Shown: piece after piece, positions 38,936 through 46,105 of the stretch
Position numbering within the stretch: position 1 is the first letter of the stretch
How the letters are laid out: each line of letters opens with the position of its first letter
Source of the DNA: JBGPQJ01 sp963709295
GTDB lineage: Bacteria > Chloroflexota > Anaerolineae > Anaerolineales > Villigracilaceae
Reading direction: 5' to 3'
DNA length: 64,000 bases
Assembly (NCBI GenBank): GCA_963709295.1
Contig: CAVPVW010000003.1
Span: 1 to 64,000, forward strand
The notes under the pieces: generated by a model
Told to the model about the DNA's origin: nothing
The model's database searches: none
What the model saw: the letters and a program-made list of their open reading frames with translations, nothing else
Translations under genes and position numbers: made by a program

Positions 38936-39058
38936 CGCGATTTGACATTATCACATTGCAATTGGCATTATCACATTAAAAAGACACGTTTTTCGACTAA
39001 CAAATGTCATGAAAAACAACTGATATTAAGCGTAATTATTTTGGTACACCGATTGCAC

Positions 39059-39091
39059 AAAAAAGCGACCAATCTATTGGTCGCTTTTTTG
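39059..39091 (-). terminator. Strong terminator, usable in both directions
   Basis: AAAAAGCGACCAAT and ATTGGTCGCTTTTT form a perfect 14-bp stem with a 2-nt loop and A/T runs on both sides. It ends the flavoprotein gene (minus strand) and separates it from the IclR gene. Confidence 0.9.
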
Positions 39092-39110
39092 AAGACCGAA
39101 AACCTTCCAG

Positions 39111-41094
39111 CTATTCTGCTTTGAAGATTAGTCCGCTTCGGAAATCTGCCCAAGTAGTTTCAAACCAGGAGTCGATTTCCGGCACTGGACGGCAGTCAAT
39201 CCACTCGTTTACGATCACCCCATCAGTTCTTACTTCGGTCTCCAAGACTTTGGTACGAAATGAATTATTCTCTGCTTGGATTTTCCAAGTCTCATCCAGC
39301 TTGCCATGTATCTTCTCTCCGCTTGAATCAAGAGCAATTGAAGAACCTCTGCTCCCTACCTTGCTTTGCAATGCAAAACCAATCGCCTGGAGATAAAGTG
39401 CATGGGAATAGCATAAATGCCGGGTACGGAATGCATGCTTTAGATCCCGTTCGCGTTCATAACGACACCCATTGTTCATCACCTCCTGCGCAAGTTCCCA
39501 GGCTTTGGACATTTCAACTTCCACTATGTTCTCCGCTCGAATATGCGCTCCTGCCAATGACACACGCTCGCGGACTTCTTTCAGGATGTCATTCCAAGAA
39601 CGCAGACCGCTATTGCATTTTTCAACCCATTGCAAGATTCTTTGTAGGCTTCTAATTATCGCCTGTTCCACTACCGTTTCATCAAGGCTCCATACCCAAT
39701 AACGGTTTGCGATAAACTCTGCTGCCCTAAAGCCTCCGACCTGCCCCGAATTCAACGCTGACCCGCCAGGTCTATTCACGCCATGCGAGCCATTAACTTC
39801 TCCAACCGGAAACAGATGCTTGATGTTGGTCGATTCCCACCAGATGTTGGCAGCCAGCCCGCCATTGTTATGCTGGGCGCAGACGTCTATCTCAAGAGGC
39901 TCTGAATTCCAGATCAATGCCATGTTCTCGATACAGATCAACAGCCCCCGGATTCATCGCTACCAATCGCTCAAATGGCGTGGGTTGCGTCGCTTTTGAA
40001 CGAACTAGATAGTTCCGAGCTTCTACCGGCAGATTGTCCAATTCATATCCGTTAGGATTTTGACGGAAGTCTAGGTATACCTTCCTTCCTCTTATCGTTG
40101 ATTCAATGTAAACGAGCAAATCAATCAACGAGGAACCTCCAATTACCTTGCGTGCATCAAAAGGCCATTGATAACCTTTTAGGAAAACGTTACCATTCAT
40201 TACATCTGGCGATTCAAAATATGGGCGTAGAAATTCCTGTTCGTCGGAATCTCCATCATTGGCTTTGCTGATAAAACGTGGAATCACCTGCATGTATGTT
40301 CCGGAAACATTCCATCGGAATTTAATAGAAGCAAGTCCATACTGCGATTCGGGTAAATTTCGTGCCCGAGCCCCAGCCATGAGAGCCAAGCCAATCGCCC
40401 CAAAATGGACTGCCGGATACACGCTCGTTTTGTAAATTCCACCCGGCCCTCCAACTGCAAAGATTACGTTTTCCGAAACAAAGGCTTCAATTTTGCCTTC
40501 AGCATCCACAGTCAGCGCCCCGGCAATTCGACGCAACCCATCTTCCTCGATCACGATTAGTTCAATGACCTCCTGACCTTCGCGGATTTGGATATCAAGT
40601 CTTTTTACCTCCTCAATCAGCTTTCGACACATCTCCCGCGAGGTATAAGGTCCGATCGATGTAGCCCGCTGGCGCGGATCATGATCGGTTTTATAACCAA
40701 CAAATTGTCCATATTGATCTCGTGGAAAGGGGACACCCAAATTCACAAGATTAAAAAATGCGCGCGCAGAGAGACTGGCCTCGATGAGAGCGAGATCACC
40801 GTGCATTGAACCGCCGGTTAGATAACTATCGGCCATCATAAGCGGGGAATCAGTTTCATTGCCGCACATTGAGAGCTTGTAATAAGTTTGCTTGTCGCTG
40901 CCTGTATTTATGGAAGTTCCTTTCTCAAGACCCTCCGTCAGAATAAGAACATCCTCAACGCCATTTCGAACCAGCTGGACAGCTGCATTTAATCCTGCCG
41001 CTCCGCTGCCAATCACCAAGGTATGCACCCAGCAACAAGAGATCGCGTCTTTATTTCCGTTTGAATTATTTATTTGAAGAGTGGTTTTTTTCAT
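39111..41094 (-). pseudogene. FAD-binding flavoprotein (fumarate reductase/succinate dehydrogenase-like), frameshifted
   Basis: About 660 residues in two frames. The first frame has the dinucleotide motif GSGAAGLNAAVQLVRNG, TYYKLSMCGNETDS, and YTSREMCRKLIEEVKRLDIQ; GAIGLALMAGARARNLPESQ follows. A break near 39905 passes to the frame with QHNNGGLAANIWWESTNIKH, FPVGEVNGSHGVNRPGGSAL (FAD-binding C-terminal motif) and the CRPVPEIDSWFETTWADFR tail. The fold is that of fumarate reductase or L-aspartate oxidase flavoproteins, but the length and C-terminus differ. No iron-sulfur or membrane subunit gene is adjacent, so it may be a stand-alone dehydrogenase. Its tail is duplicated at 18602-18844. Confidence 0.8.
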
Positions 41095-41380
41095 GGCAAT
41101 CCTATTCTTATTATTGTTTCCTTGAATTAAATCATATATTGATCTTCCCAGGCAACAATATTCTGAGATTGATGGAGCATGGAAATCTACGACCTATCTT
41201 ATGGAAACTTTCTTATCTCATTTTCCGGGTCCATACTGTAGCGCCTCGGCGATGTTCGGAGTTTGGACAGGTCAACTCCGCGTCAGCTTTTAAAGACTGA
41301 TTCCAAAACAGACAATTTTCCCTCGAAGGATTCAAAGTATTGTTTTACTCATTTTTCCGATCTCTTTGGGGAAGTGAAAT
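41095..41380. other. Intergenic stretch upstream of the integrase remnant
   Basis: About 285 bp of AT-rich sequence between the flavoprotein start and the integrase remnant. No ribosome site, RNA structure or coding pattern stood out. The flavoprotein promoter is expected here on the minus strand. Confidence 0.4.
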
Positions 41381-41730
41381 CTCCCATCACTAGAGGACGA
41401 GGTATCAACAAAGACTGCATCTACCAGCGGACAGACAGTCCGTGGTGTGCCCTGGACTGTCTGTCCGGAAGACACCTGACCAAATATGCCTAGACCCAGA
41501 AGGAATGCCGCACCTGGTTACGGAGAAACTCGGAAAGATCGAAAATGGCCTAACCTTTGAGGGATCACAAGTCAACCTAGAACAATTCGCAGGTTAGAGG
41601 GGTAGGAACTTTCGCGTAGACCTCGCGTGGTCATGTAATATCGCCAGGTCGTCCGACAGCACATCCTGCCTTATCTTGGCAAGATGTGCTTTAAGGGCAT
41701 TCAGCCAACCCATGTCTCATAGTCCCACGA
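41381..41730 (+). pseudogene. Tyrosine recombinase (integrase) remnant
   Basis: Pieces of an integrase N-terminus appear in order in shifting frames. There is a basic start with IYQRTDSPWCA and LSGRHLTKYA (the SIYxRxDGRW-type arm-binding domain), then TQKECRTWLRR, a stretch reading KIENGLTFEGSQVNLEQFAG, and YRQVVRQHILPYLGKMCFKG with IQPTHVS (core-binding domain). Stops and frame changes lie between the pieces, and the catalytic domain is missing. It lies just before the tRNA-Met repeat R3, as expected for the integrase of unit U3. It differs from the fragment at 92-327. Confidence 0.7.
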
Positions 41731-41780
41731 TATCTGACAACGGAACCTCAACCACGCGACGGTAAAATGAAAGAATCCTC

Positions 41781-42008
41781 AAAAGGGAGTGGTATACTAA
41801 GAACGTTCGTTCTGTTCGGACCAAAAGAGGTCTTTGATAAGCCAATCACAGTTCTCCGGGTTCAATTGAATTACAGGTCCGAAAGTACGTCGAAAACACG
41901 AGCTTTGTGTTAAAGTCAGCGAAATTGGGATTGGGACTCACACCTGTCCAACACCGCCAGGTGTTGGGTAACCCGGAGGTCGTGCGTTCAAATCGCACCC
42001 CCGCTACT
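41781..42008 (+). repeat. tRNA-Met attachment repeat, copy R3, with a 28-bp insertion
   Basis: Matches R2 through TGGTATACT, TTCGGACC, GGTCCGAA and the tRNA-Met 3' half with an intact T arm. Between GGGACTCA and TAACCC it carries 28 extra bases (41941-41968), which contain CCAACACC/GGTGTTGG as an inverted repeat. The insertion falls inside the CAT anticodon position. Similarity to R1 extends upstream to about 41719. It separates U3 from U4. Confidence 0.87.
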
Positions 42009-42014
42009 AAAAGC

Positions 42015-42044
42015 AAACCAGAGTCCGACAAGCTCTGGTTTTTC
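42015..42044 (+). terminator. Terminator behind repeat R3
   Basis: AAACCAGAG and CTCTGGTTT form a 9-bp stem followed by T residues. The conserved CGACGGATTGTGATTG lies downstream, as behind R1 and at the left edge. Confidence 0.8.
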
Positions 42045-42224
42045 ATTACCCCGACGGATTGTGATTGATAAATATTCCATTGGTCAATAAGTGCCTCAGA
42101 CCGTATTCATCTCAGGCAGGGGAGTGCCACCCCATGATAGCCAGCACGGCATCCCCTAGCGTCGCGAAAAAAACGTCCTCAAATTTGATAGTGTAGAATT
42201 TCCACATAAACAGGAACCCGGCTG

Positions 42225-42617
42225 ATGTATTACGAAGTCGCGCACGATCCTACCGATATTTTTCACGCTATTGGGTATATCCCGACCAGGGATTACGGCG
42301 GGCCGCCTCCGGTCGGGTGTAATTTTGGCTATGACCCGGGCTATACGATGAATGGCAAGAAGCGGCCTCACGTCGGAGCAGGCTGGACCATCCCTGAAGG
42401 CCATGGGGTTGCGACGGTGATGGGGTCCAGGTGGTGCAGCCAGGGGATAGGGTTGGCCTCTCCGGTGCAGCGACGTCCCCGACCGGGAACCGCGCGGGTG
42501 CGCAGCTCCACCAGGGGACCCAGCACCGGGAGGAGGACTCGGATCAATGCATCGATACGATGGGGTGCCTGGATGTGCGTGAGCGGCTGGATACTCCCTG
42601 CCGTCAGGAGGTCGTGA
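42225..42617 (+). CDS. Hypothetical protein upstream of the replication-relaxation-like gene
   Basis: 130 residues starting MYYEVAHDPTDIFHAIGYIP. The first 70 residues look protein-like (GYDPGYTMNGKKRPHVGAGW), while the last 60 are Arg/Gly/Ser-rich and less convincing. Its stop overlaps the next ATG by one base (TGATG), which would couple translation. No family is recognised. The tail might be an out-of-frame reading after an indel. Confidence 0.4.
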   Translation: MYYEVAHDPTDIFHAIGYIPTRDYGGPPPVGCNFGYDPGYTMNGKKRPHVGAGWTIPEGHGVATVMGSRWCSQGIGLASPVQRRPRPGTARVRSSTRGPSTGRRTRINASIRWGAWMCVSGWILPAVRRS

Positions 42618-43801
42618 TGGAGATCCATGGTCCTGTGCGGGTGGGGACCTCCGTTTTCCACGGTTGGGCGGCATTTGAATATCCTCCGATCGGCTGGACG
42701 GACACCTTCATTTTTTCGATGCAGCCTGATGCCGGCCTGCCGCCGGATGATTATGCACAAGCCTTGAGAAAATTGACCTGGCAGTTAAATAAGCTGCGAA
42801 AAGGAGCGTCGATCTGGGTGCAGGTGGATGGGCCGGGGATGTGGTATGCCAAAGAGGTGCGTCGTGTGCTGCGTGGGTTGAATTTGGCGGTAGCGGTCAC
42901 CATGTCCGGTGTTTCACGCCCCGCGCTCGAAAGTTTTAGTCTGGTCCCCTATACCCTGAGGGTCCCTTCGGGTCCCCCGCCCCTGGCCGCGGAAATGTAT
43001 TTGGGAGGCCTTTCCCGGGAGCAGCTCAATTGCCTGCGCACGCTGGCTCGTCTCCAGAGGGGATATACAAGAGAGATCGCTGCCATGGTTGGGGTGGAAT
43101 ATTTTATGGCGTTTACCAGGCTGCAGGAGCTGGTTGAAAAGGGATATGCGCGCTATATCACCGATTATGTGAAGCCCGTCAAGCCGAAGCCAACTCTCCA
43201 GATCGCCGGAAAAGAGGCCGGTCGTTCAAAGCCGGACGAGGTAAAAAGTGACCCGTTCTGGCAGATCACCAGAAAAGGCGTATCGATCGCCTTGCGCAGC
43301 TGGGGCCTGCCACCCAATTATTACTTCCCTGAACGGAAGGAATTCCGAACCCCGCCGGACGGCAAGCACCGGAGAATCGCGCGTCAATGGCTGGCCTGGG
43401 TGAGCAGGGCCTGGTCGCATGCCGAGATCTGGACAGGCTGGAGTGAAGTGTACATCAAGAGGTTGACCGCCACGCCGGATGCGCTGGCATGGGGTCGTCT
43501 GGATGGCTGGGAGACTTTGTTCTGGCTGGAAGTTGAGAGCGGCCATTGTTCACGCGAGGTGTTGCAGACGAAATTGTCCCGCAGATTATGCCAGGCAACG
43601 GCTTATACACAGAGTTTGAATGTCCGGCTGGTATTCGTGCTGCTGGCCATGCCCTGGGTGCAGGAGGCCTCCCGCCCTGCCCTGGCATGCATCCCTGACA
43701 CGGTGGCTGTAGTGACCGGGGATTGGAAGGAATTCGGCTGGCTGCCGGTGGTGGAGTGGGGAAAAGTGCGGTTGGCAACCGAGGGTTTACACTTTATTTA
43801 G
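42617..43801 (+). CDS. Replication-relaxation-like protein
   Basis: 394 residues from the ATG at 42617; the open frame extends upstream to 42431 but that part looks non-coding. A winged helix lies near residues 130-185 (GLSREQLNCLRTLARLQRGY, TREIAAMVGVEYFMAFTRLQ, ELVEKGYARYI). The C-terminal region has TPDALAWGRLDG and FWLEVESGHC with a Lys downstream (TKLSRR), a PD-(D/E)xK-like nuclease arrangement. This layout resembles the Replic_Relax family found on actinobacterial and chloroflexal mobile elements. It is the only sizeable gene of the 2-kb unit U4 between repeats R3 and R4, and is probably its replication or mobilisation protein. The family call is from memory of its pattern. Confidence 0.65.
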   Translation: MEIHGPVRVGTSVFHGWAAFEYPPIGWTDTFIFSMQPDAGLPPDDYAQALRKLTWQLNKLRKGASIWVQVDGPGMWYAKEVRRVLRGLNLAVAVTMSGVSRPALESFSLVPYTLRVPSGPPPLAAEMYLGGLSREQLNCLRTLARLQRGYTREIAAMVGVEYFMAFTRLQELVEKGYARYITDYVKPVKPKPTLQIAGKEAGRSKPDEVKSDPFWQITRKGVSIALRSWGLPPNYYFPERKEFRTPPDGKHRRIARQWLAWVSRAWSHAEIWTGWSEVYIKRLTATPDALAWGRLDGWETLFWLEVESGHCSREVLQTKLSRRLCQATAYTQSLNVRLVFVLLAMPWVQEASRPALACIPDTVAVVTGDWKEFGWLPVVEWGKVRLATEGLHFI

Positions 43802-43902
43802 CCAGTGTGAATAAAATCCTATTGGGAAATTCCGAACGGGTGACTATTCCCCACGACCAACCGCGCCTGGTCCAGGAACCATTATTGATGGACAGAAATT
43901 CT

Positions 43903-44033
43903 AAAAGTCAGTGGCAGAATAAGAACATCTGTTGTGCTCAGGCTAAAAGAGGTCGTTGATCGGTCCATCCCAGATCTTCGGGTCCCATTGAATTACAGGT
44001 CCGAACGTACGTCGAAAACACGAGCTTAGTGTG
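43903..44033 (+). repeat. Decayed tRNA-Met attachment repeat, copy R4
   Basis: Diverged match to R1-R3: AGGTC, CTTCGGGT, ATTGAATTACAGGTCCGAA and GTACGTCGAAAACACGAGCT are kept. TGGTATACT has become TGGCAGAAT, and the tRNA-Met 3' half is missing, with a terminator directly in its place. It marks the right end of the repeat array. Confidence 0.75.
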
Positions 44034-44035
44034 AC

Positions 44036-44062
44036 CAGACACCAACCCGGTGTCTGTTTTTT
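44036..44062 (+). terminator. Terminator at the right end of the array
   Basis: CAGACACC and GGTGTCTG form an 8-bp stem with a short loop, followed by seven T. It takes the same relative position as the terminators behind the other repeat copies. Confidence 0.8.
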
Positions 44063-44290
44063 TGGTTCCAACCCCCCTTGAAGAGCATGGTCCGCTTCCC
44101 GCACCTAAAAAGAAAGTCATCTTTTTATTTGTGACTTGTAAGATTTGAATTCGCATTGGCAGCTATCAAAATCAAGAACCATTCTGGATGCTTTTTATGA
44201 TTTAATTGGTCAAAAATACCCCTCAGCCCGGCTTATTGATTGTATAGATATGTGTTATTATCTTTTAAATATATTTTGGAGTAATCATCC
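44063..44290. other. Intergenic stretch between the array end and the Wzz remnant
   Basis: About 228 bp, AT-rich towards its right side. A GGAG lies shortly before the ATG at 44291, and TATTAT-type boxes are present, but no promoter can be assigned with confidence. Nothing else was seen. Confidence 0.4.
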
Positions 44291-44419
44291 ATGGAATTGA
44301 AGCATTATCTCAGATTGGCGTGGCGATGGGCCTGGCTATTGGCTTTAGGCGTGATATTGGCGTTGATCGGTTCATTTATTTTTACCAGCTATCAGAACTC
44401 CCATTTACCAGGCGTTTAA
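44291..44419 (+). pseudogene. Wzz/chain-length-determinant N-terminal fragment
   Basis: A 42-residue frame with GGAG before its ATG: MELKHYLRLAWRWAWLLALG then VILALIGSFIFTSYQ. A short basic/aromatic cytoplasmic start before one hydrophobic helix is the usual beginning of Wzz or polysaccharide tyrosine-kinase proteins. It runs out of frame into an asparagine-synthetase-like tail, so the two remnants were joined by a deletion. Confidence 0.5.
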
Positions 44420-44736
44420 AAACTCATCGCGGCTGGACGAAGAATATCATGCGGCTTGCCATGCAGCCTTACCTGCCGCCGTCCGTGGTCTGGCGCACGG
44501 ACAAGGACCATTTTGGGTTCTATTTCACGCTTGATCGTCTGAAATACCAATCTGGAATAAATCAACAAGTATTGCAGGATGAATGGAAAAGTTTATGCGC
44601 CTATGTCGATGAAAAAAGACTGCGACAAACCCATGATGGTTATTTCAAAGAGGGCAGGGAGGAAAGTGCTGAATTGCTTTGGGAAGTGATTTCACTGGCA
44701 TTCTGGTTGAGAGACAGTCGATCCAATCCTCATTAA
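44396..44736 (+). pseudogene. Asparagine synthetase-like C-terminal fragment
   Basis: About 110 residues with RLAMQPYLPPSVVWRTDKDH and FGFYFTLDRL, the C-terminal pattern of AsnB-type enzymes (LPxxVxxRxDKxxF), and a terminal LLWEVISLAFWLRD helix. The synthetase and amidotransferase domains are missing. AsnB homologues are common in polysaccharide clusters, as are Wzz proteins, so this is likely the residue of one deleted cluster. Confidence 0.6.
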
Positions 44737-44849
44737 AGAGGCTCGATCCGGCTTCAACTAAAAGACACCTGCAAGTGAACTGACCCCCTGAAACGAGACA
44801 CGAAAAGAAAGCACCCCCTGTGAGAAAATCAAGCACAGGAGGTGCTTTT

Positions 44850-45194
44850 ATGTCTGGAAGAAAAGGAATGGAACATTACGCTGTGGAGATCAAGAAGGAA
44901 GCGGTACGGATGTTTTTGGAAGAACATCAGGCGTATGAGGTAATTGCCCGGAAGCTAGGGATACGAAAAGCAGATCGGATTAGAGCCTGGGTCCGGATGT
45001 ATCGGAAAGAAGGAGATCTGTCATTTCATAAACCGATAGGGCGGCCGCTGAAAGCAGAAGAAGGGCAAAGGGAACTGGAACGATTACGGATGGAGAATGC
45101 ACTTCTAAAAAAATTCCATACCGAATTGCGGGGACTGCAGCTCGCGCAGCGCAATATCGGGCAATCTACCACCACAGGAAAGAGTTCGAAGTGA
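44850..45194 (+). CDS. IS3-family transposase OrfA
   Basis: 114 residues from the ATG at 44850 (MSGRKGMEHYAVEIKKEAVR), with GGAGG before it. It has a helix-turn-helix (YEVIARKLGIRKADRIRAWV) and a leucine-rich helical end (ELERLRMENALLKK). The last 26 residues after the A7 run look unrelated to transposases, which supports their replacement by ribosomal frameshifting into OrfB. It binds the IS ends. Confidence 0.85.
   Translation: MSGRKGMEHYAVEIKKEAVRMFLEEHQAYEVIARKLGIRKADRIRAWVRMYRKEGDLSFHKPIGRPLKAEEGQRELERLRMENALLKKFHTELRGLQLAQRNIGQSTTTGKSSK
45107..45155 (+). promoter_or_regulatory. Programmed -1 ribosomal frameshift signal
   Basis: The heptamer A AAA AAA (45107-45113) is in the correct register (CTA AAA AAA TTC in OrfA). 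A stem-loop starts 11 nt later: ATTGCG (45125) pairs with CGCAAT (45150-45155), and CTGC pairs with GCAG inside. After a -1 slip the frame reads KKIPYRIAG... to RKEFEVKAMCIFFGV, entering OrfB without a stop. Confidence 0.75.
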
Positions 45195-46003
45195 AAGCGA
45201 TGTGTATCTTCTTTGGTGTTTCGCGAGCAGCCTATTATGCCTGGGTGAATAAGTTGGATCGAGAAGACCCGGATCGTGAACGGATGGCTTTGGTACAGGA
45301 AGCCTATGAAACTTCCCACAAGATTTATGGCTATCGTCGGGTCACCCTGTGGTTGAAGCAAAGGCGTGCGCTGGTGATCAATCACAAGACGGTTCTACGG
45401 CTGATGAACAAGCTGAACATCCGCTCCAGGGCTCGAAAACGCAAAATGTACCGGAAACTGGAAGAGATCGGCACCTACCACCGTTATGCCAATGTGCTCA
45501 ACCGCGATTTCATGGCCAGCCGCCCGAACCAAAAGTGGGTCACGGATATCACTTACATCATGACCCAGGAAGGGTGGGCTTATCTCTCCACCATCAAAGA
45601 TCTCTACGATGGGTTTATCGTCGCCTCTGCCTTTGACCGCAACAACTCGATCGCTCTCGTGACCCAGACACTGCGACAGGCCAAGCAAAAAGAAAAGGTC
45701 ACTGATGGACTCATCCTCCACAGTGACCAGGGGCACCAATACACTTCGCAGGCGTATCATGATGTCCTTGTAGATGAGTATAACATCACTCCTTCCATGT
45801 CACGGCGTGCGAATTGCTGGGATAACGCCCCCATGGAAAATTTCTTCGGACATCTCAAAGAAGAGTATTTGCGCCATTTCAAAAACCCTACCTTTGATGA
45901 AGCTCAACAAATCATCAATGAGTATGTTAGCTTTTACAACTACGAAAGGATACAATTGAAAACAAGACAGACACCTTTTGAACGCAGGTGCCTGTCCTCT
46001 TAG
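45191..46003 (+). CDS. IS3-family transposase OrfB (DDE catalytic)
   Basis: 270 residues, expected to be made as an OrfAB fusion through the A7 slip. The N-terminal HTH_21-like part is KIYGYRRVTLWLKQRRALVI. The catalytic triad is visible: Asp in WVTDITYIMTQEGWAYL, Asp in GLILHSDQGHQYTSQAY and Glu in NAPMENFFGHLKEEYL, followed by the family end FYNYERIQLKTRQTPFERR. The SMSRRANCWDNAPMENFFG block is typical for the IS150/IS3 groups. Confidence 0.92.
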   Translation: MKAMCIFFGVSRAAYYAWVNKLDREDPDRERMALVQEAYETSHKIYGYRRVTLWLKQRRALVINHKTVLRLMNKLNIRSRARKRKMYRKLEEIGTYHRYANVLNRDFMASRPNQKWVTDITYIMTQEGWAYLSTIKDLYDGFIVASAFDRNNSIALVTQTLRQAKQKEKVTDGLILHSDQGHQYTSQAYHDVLVDEYNITPSMSRRANCWDNAPMENFFGHLKEEYLRHFKNPTFDEAQQIINEYVSFYNYERIQLKTRQTPFERRCLSS

Positions 46004-46105
46004 CCACTCGGGGGCTTTCTTTTTCTGTCTTGTCTATTGGGTGCAGTTCAAAGGGTGTCTTTTTTGTATTCTTGATTAATTACCTTTGTACTCATAATTT
46101 GGGAG

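Larger units (their letters stand above)
44776..46050 (+). mobile_element. IS3-family insertion sequence
   Basis: 1275 bp with imperfect terminal inverted repeats beginning TGAACTG (left TGAACTGACCCCCTGAAACG, right in reverse TGAACTGCACCCAATAGACA), both leading into GAAAAAGAAAGC-like sequence. A 3-bp AAG target duplication flanks it. It holds two overlapping transposase frames with a frameshift signal. Both frames and ends look intact, so it may be active. Confidence 0.88.
44760..46065 (+). terminator. Terminator split by the IS3 insertion
   Basis: AAAGACACC (44761-44769) lies just left of the IS and GGTGTCTTTTTT (46054-46065) just right of it. Removing the IS and one AAG duplicate restores a 9-bp stem with a TGCAAG loop and a T run. 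The original terminator belonged to the asparagine-synthetase-like remnant. Confidence 0.75.

Noticed and set aside
38100..41300. Reverse-frame open frames over the regulator and flavoprotein genes
   Set aside because: They are shadow frames opposite genes with clear domains, and have no ribosome sites or motifs.
42156..42760. Minus-strand frames opposite the start of the replication-relaxation-like gene
   Set aside because: Their Arg/Pro/His-rich content is typical of an antisense reading of GC-rich coding sequence, and no start signal is present.
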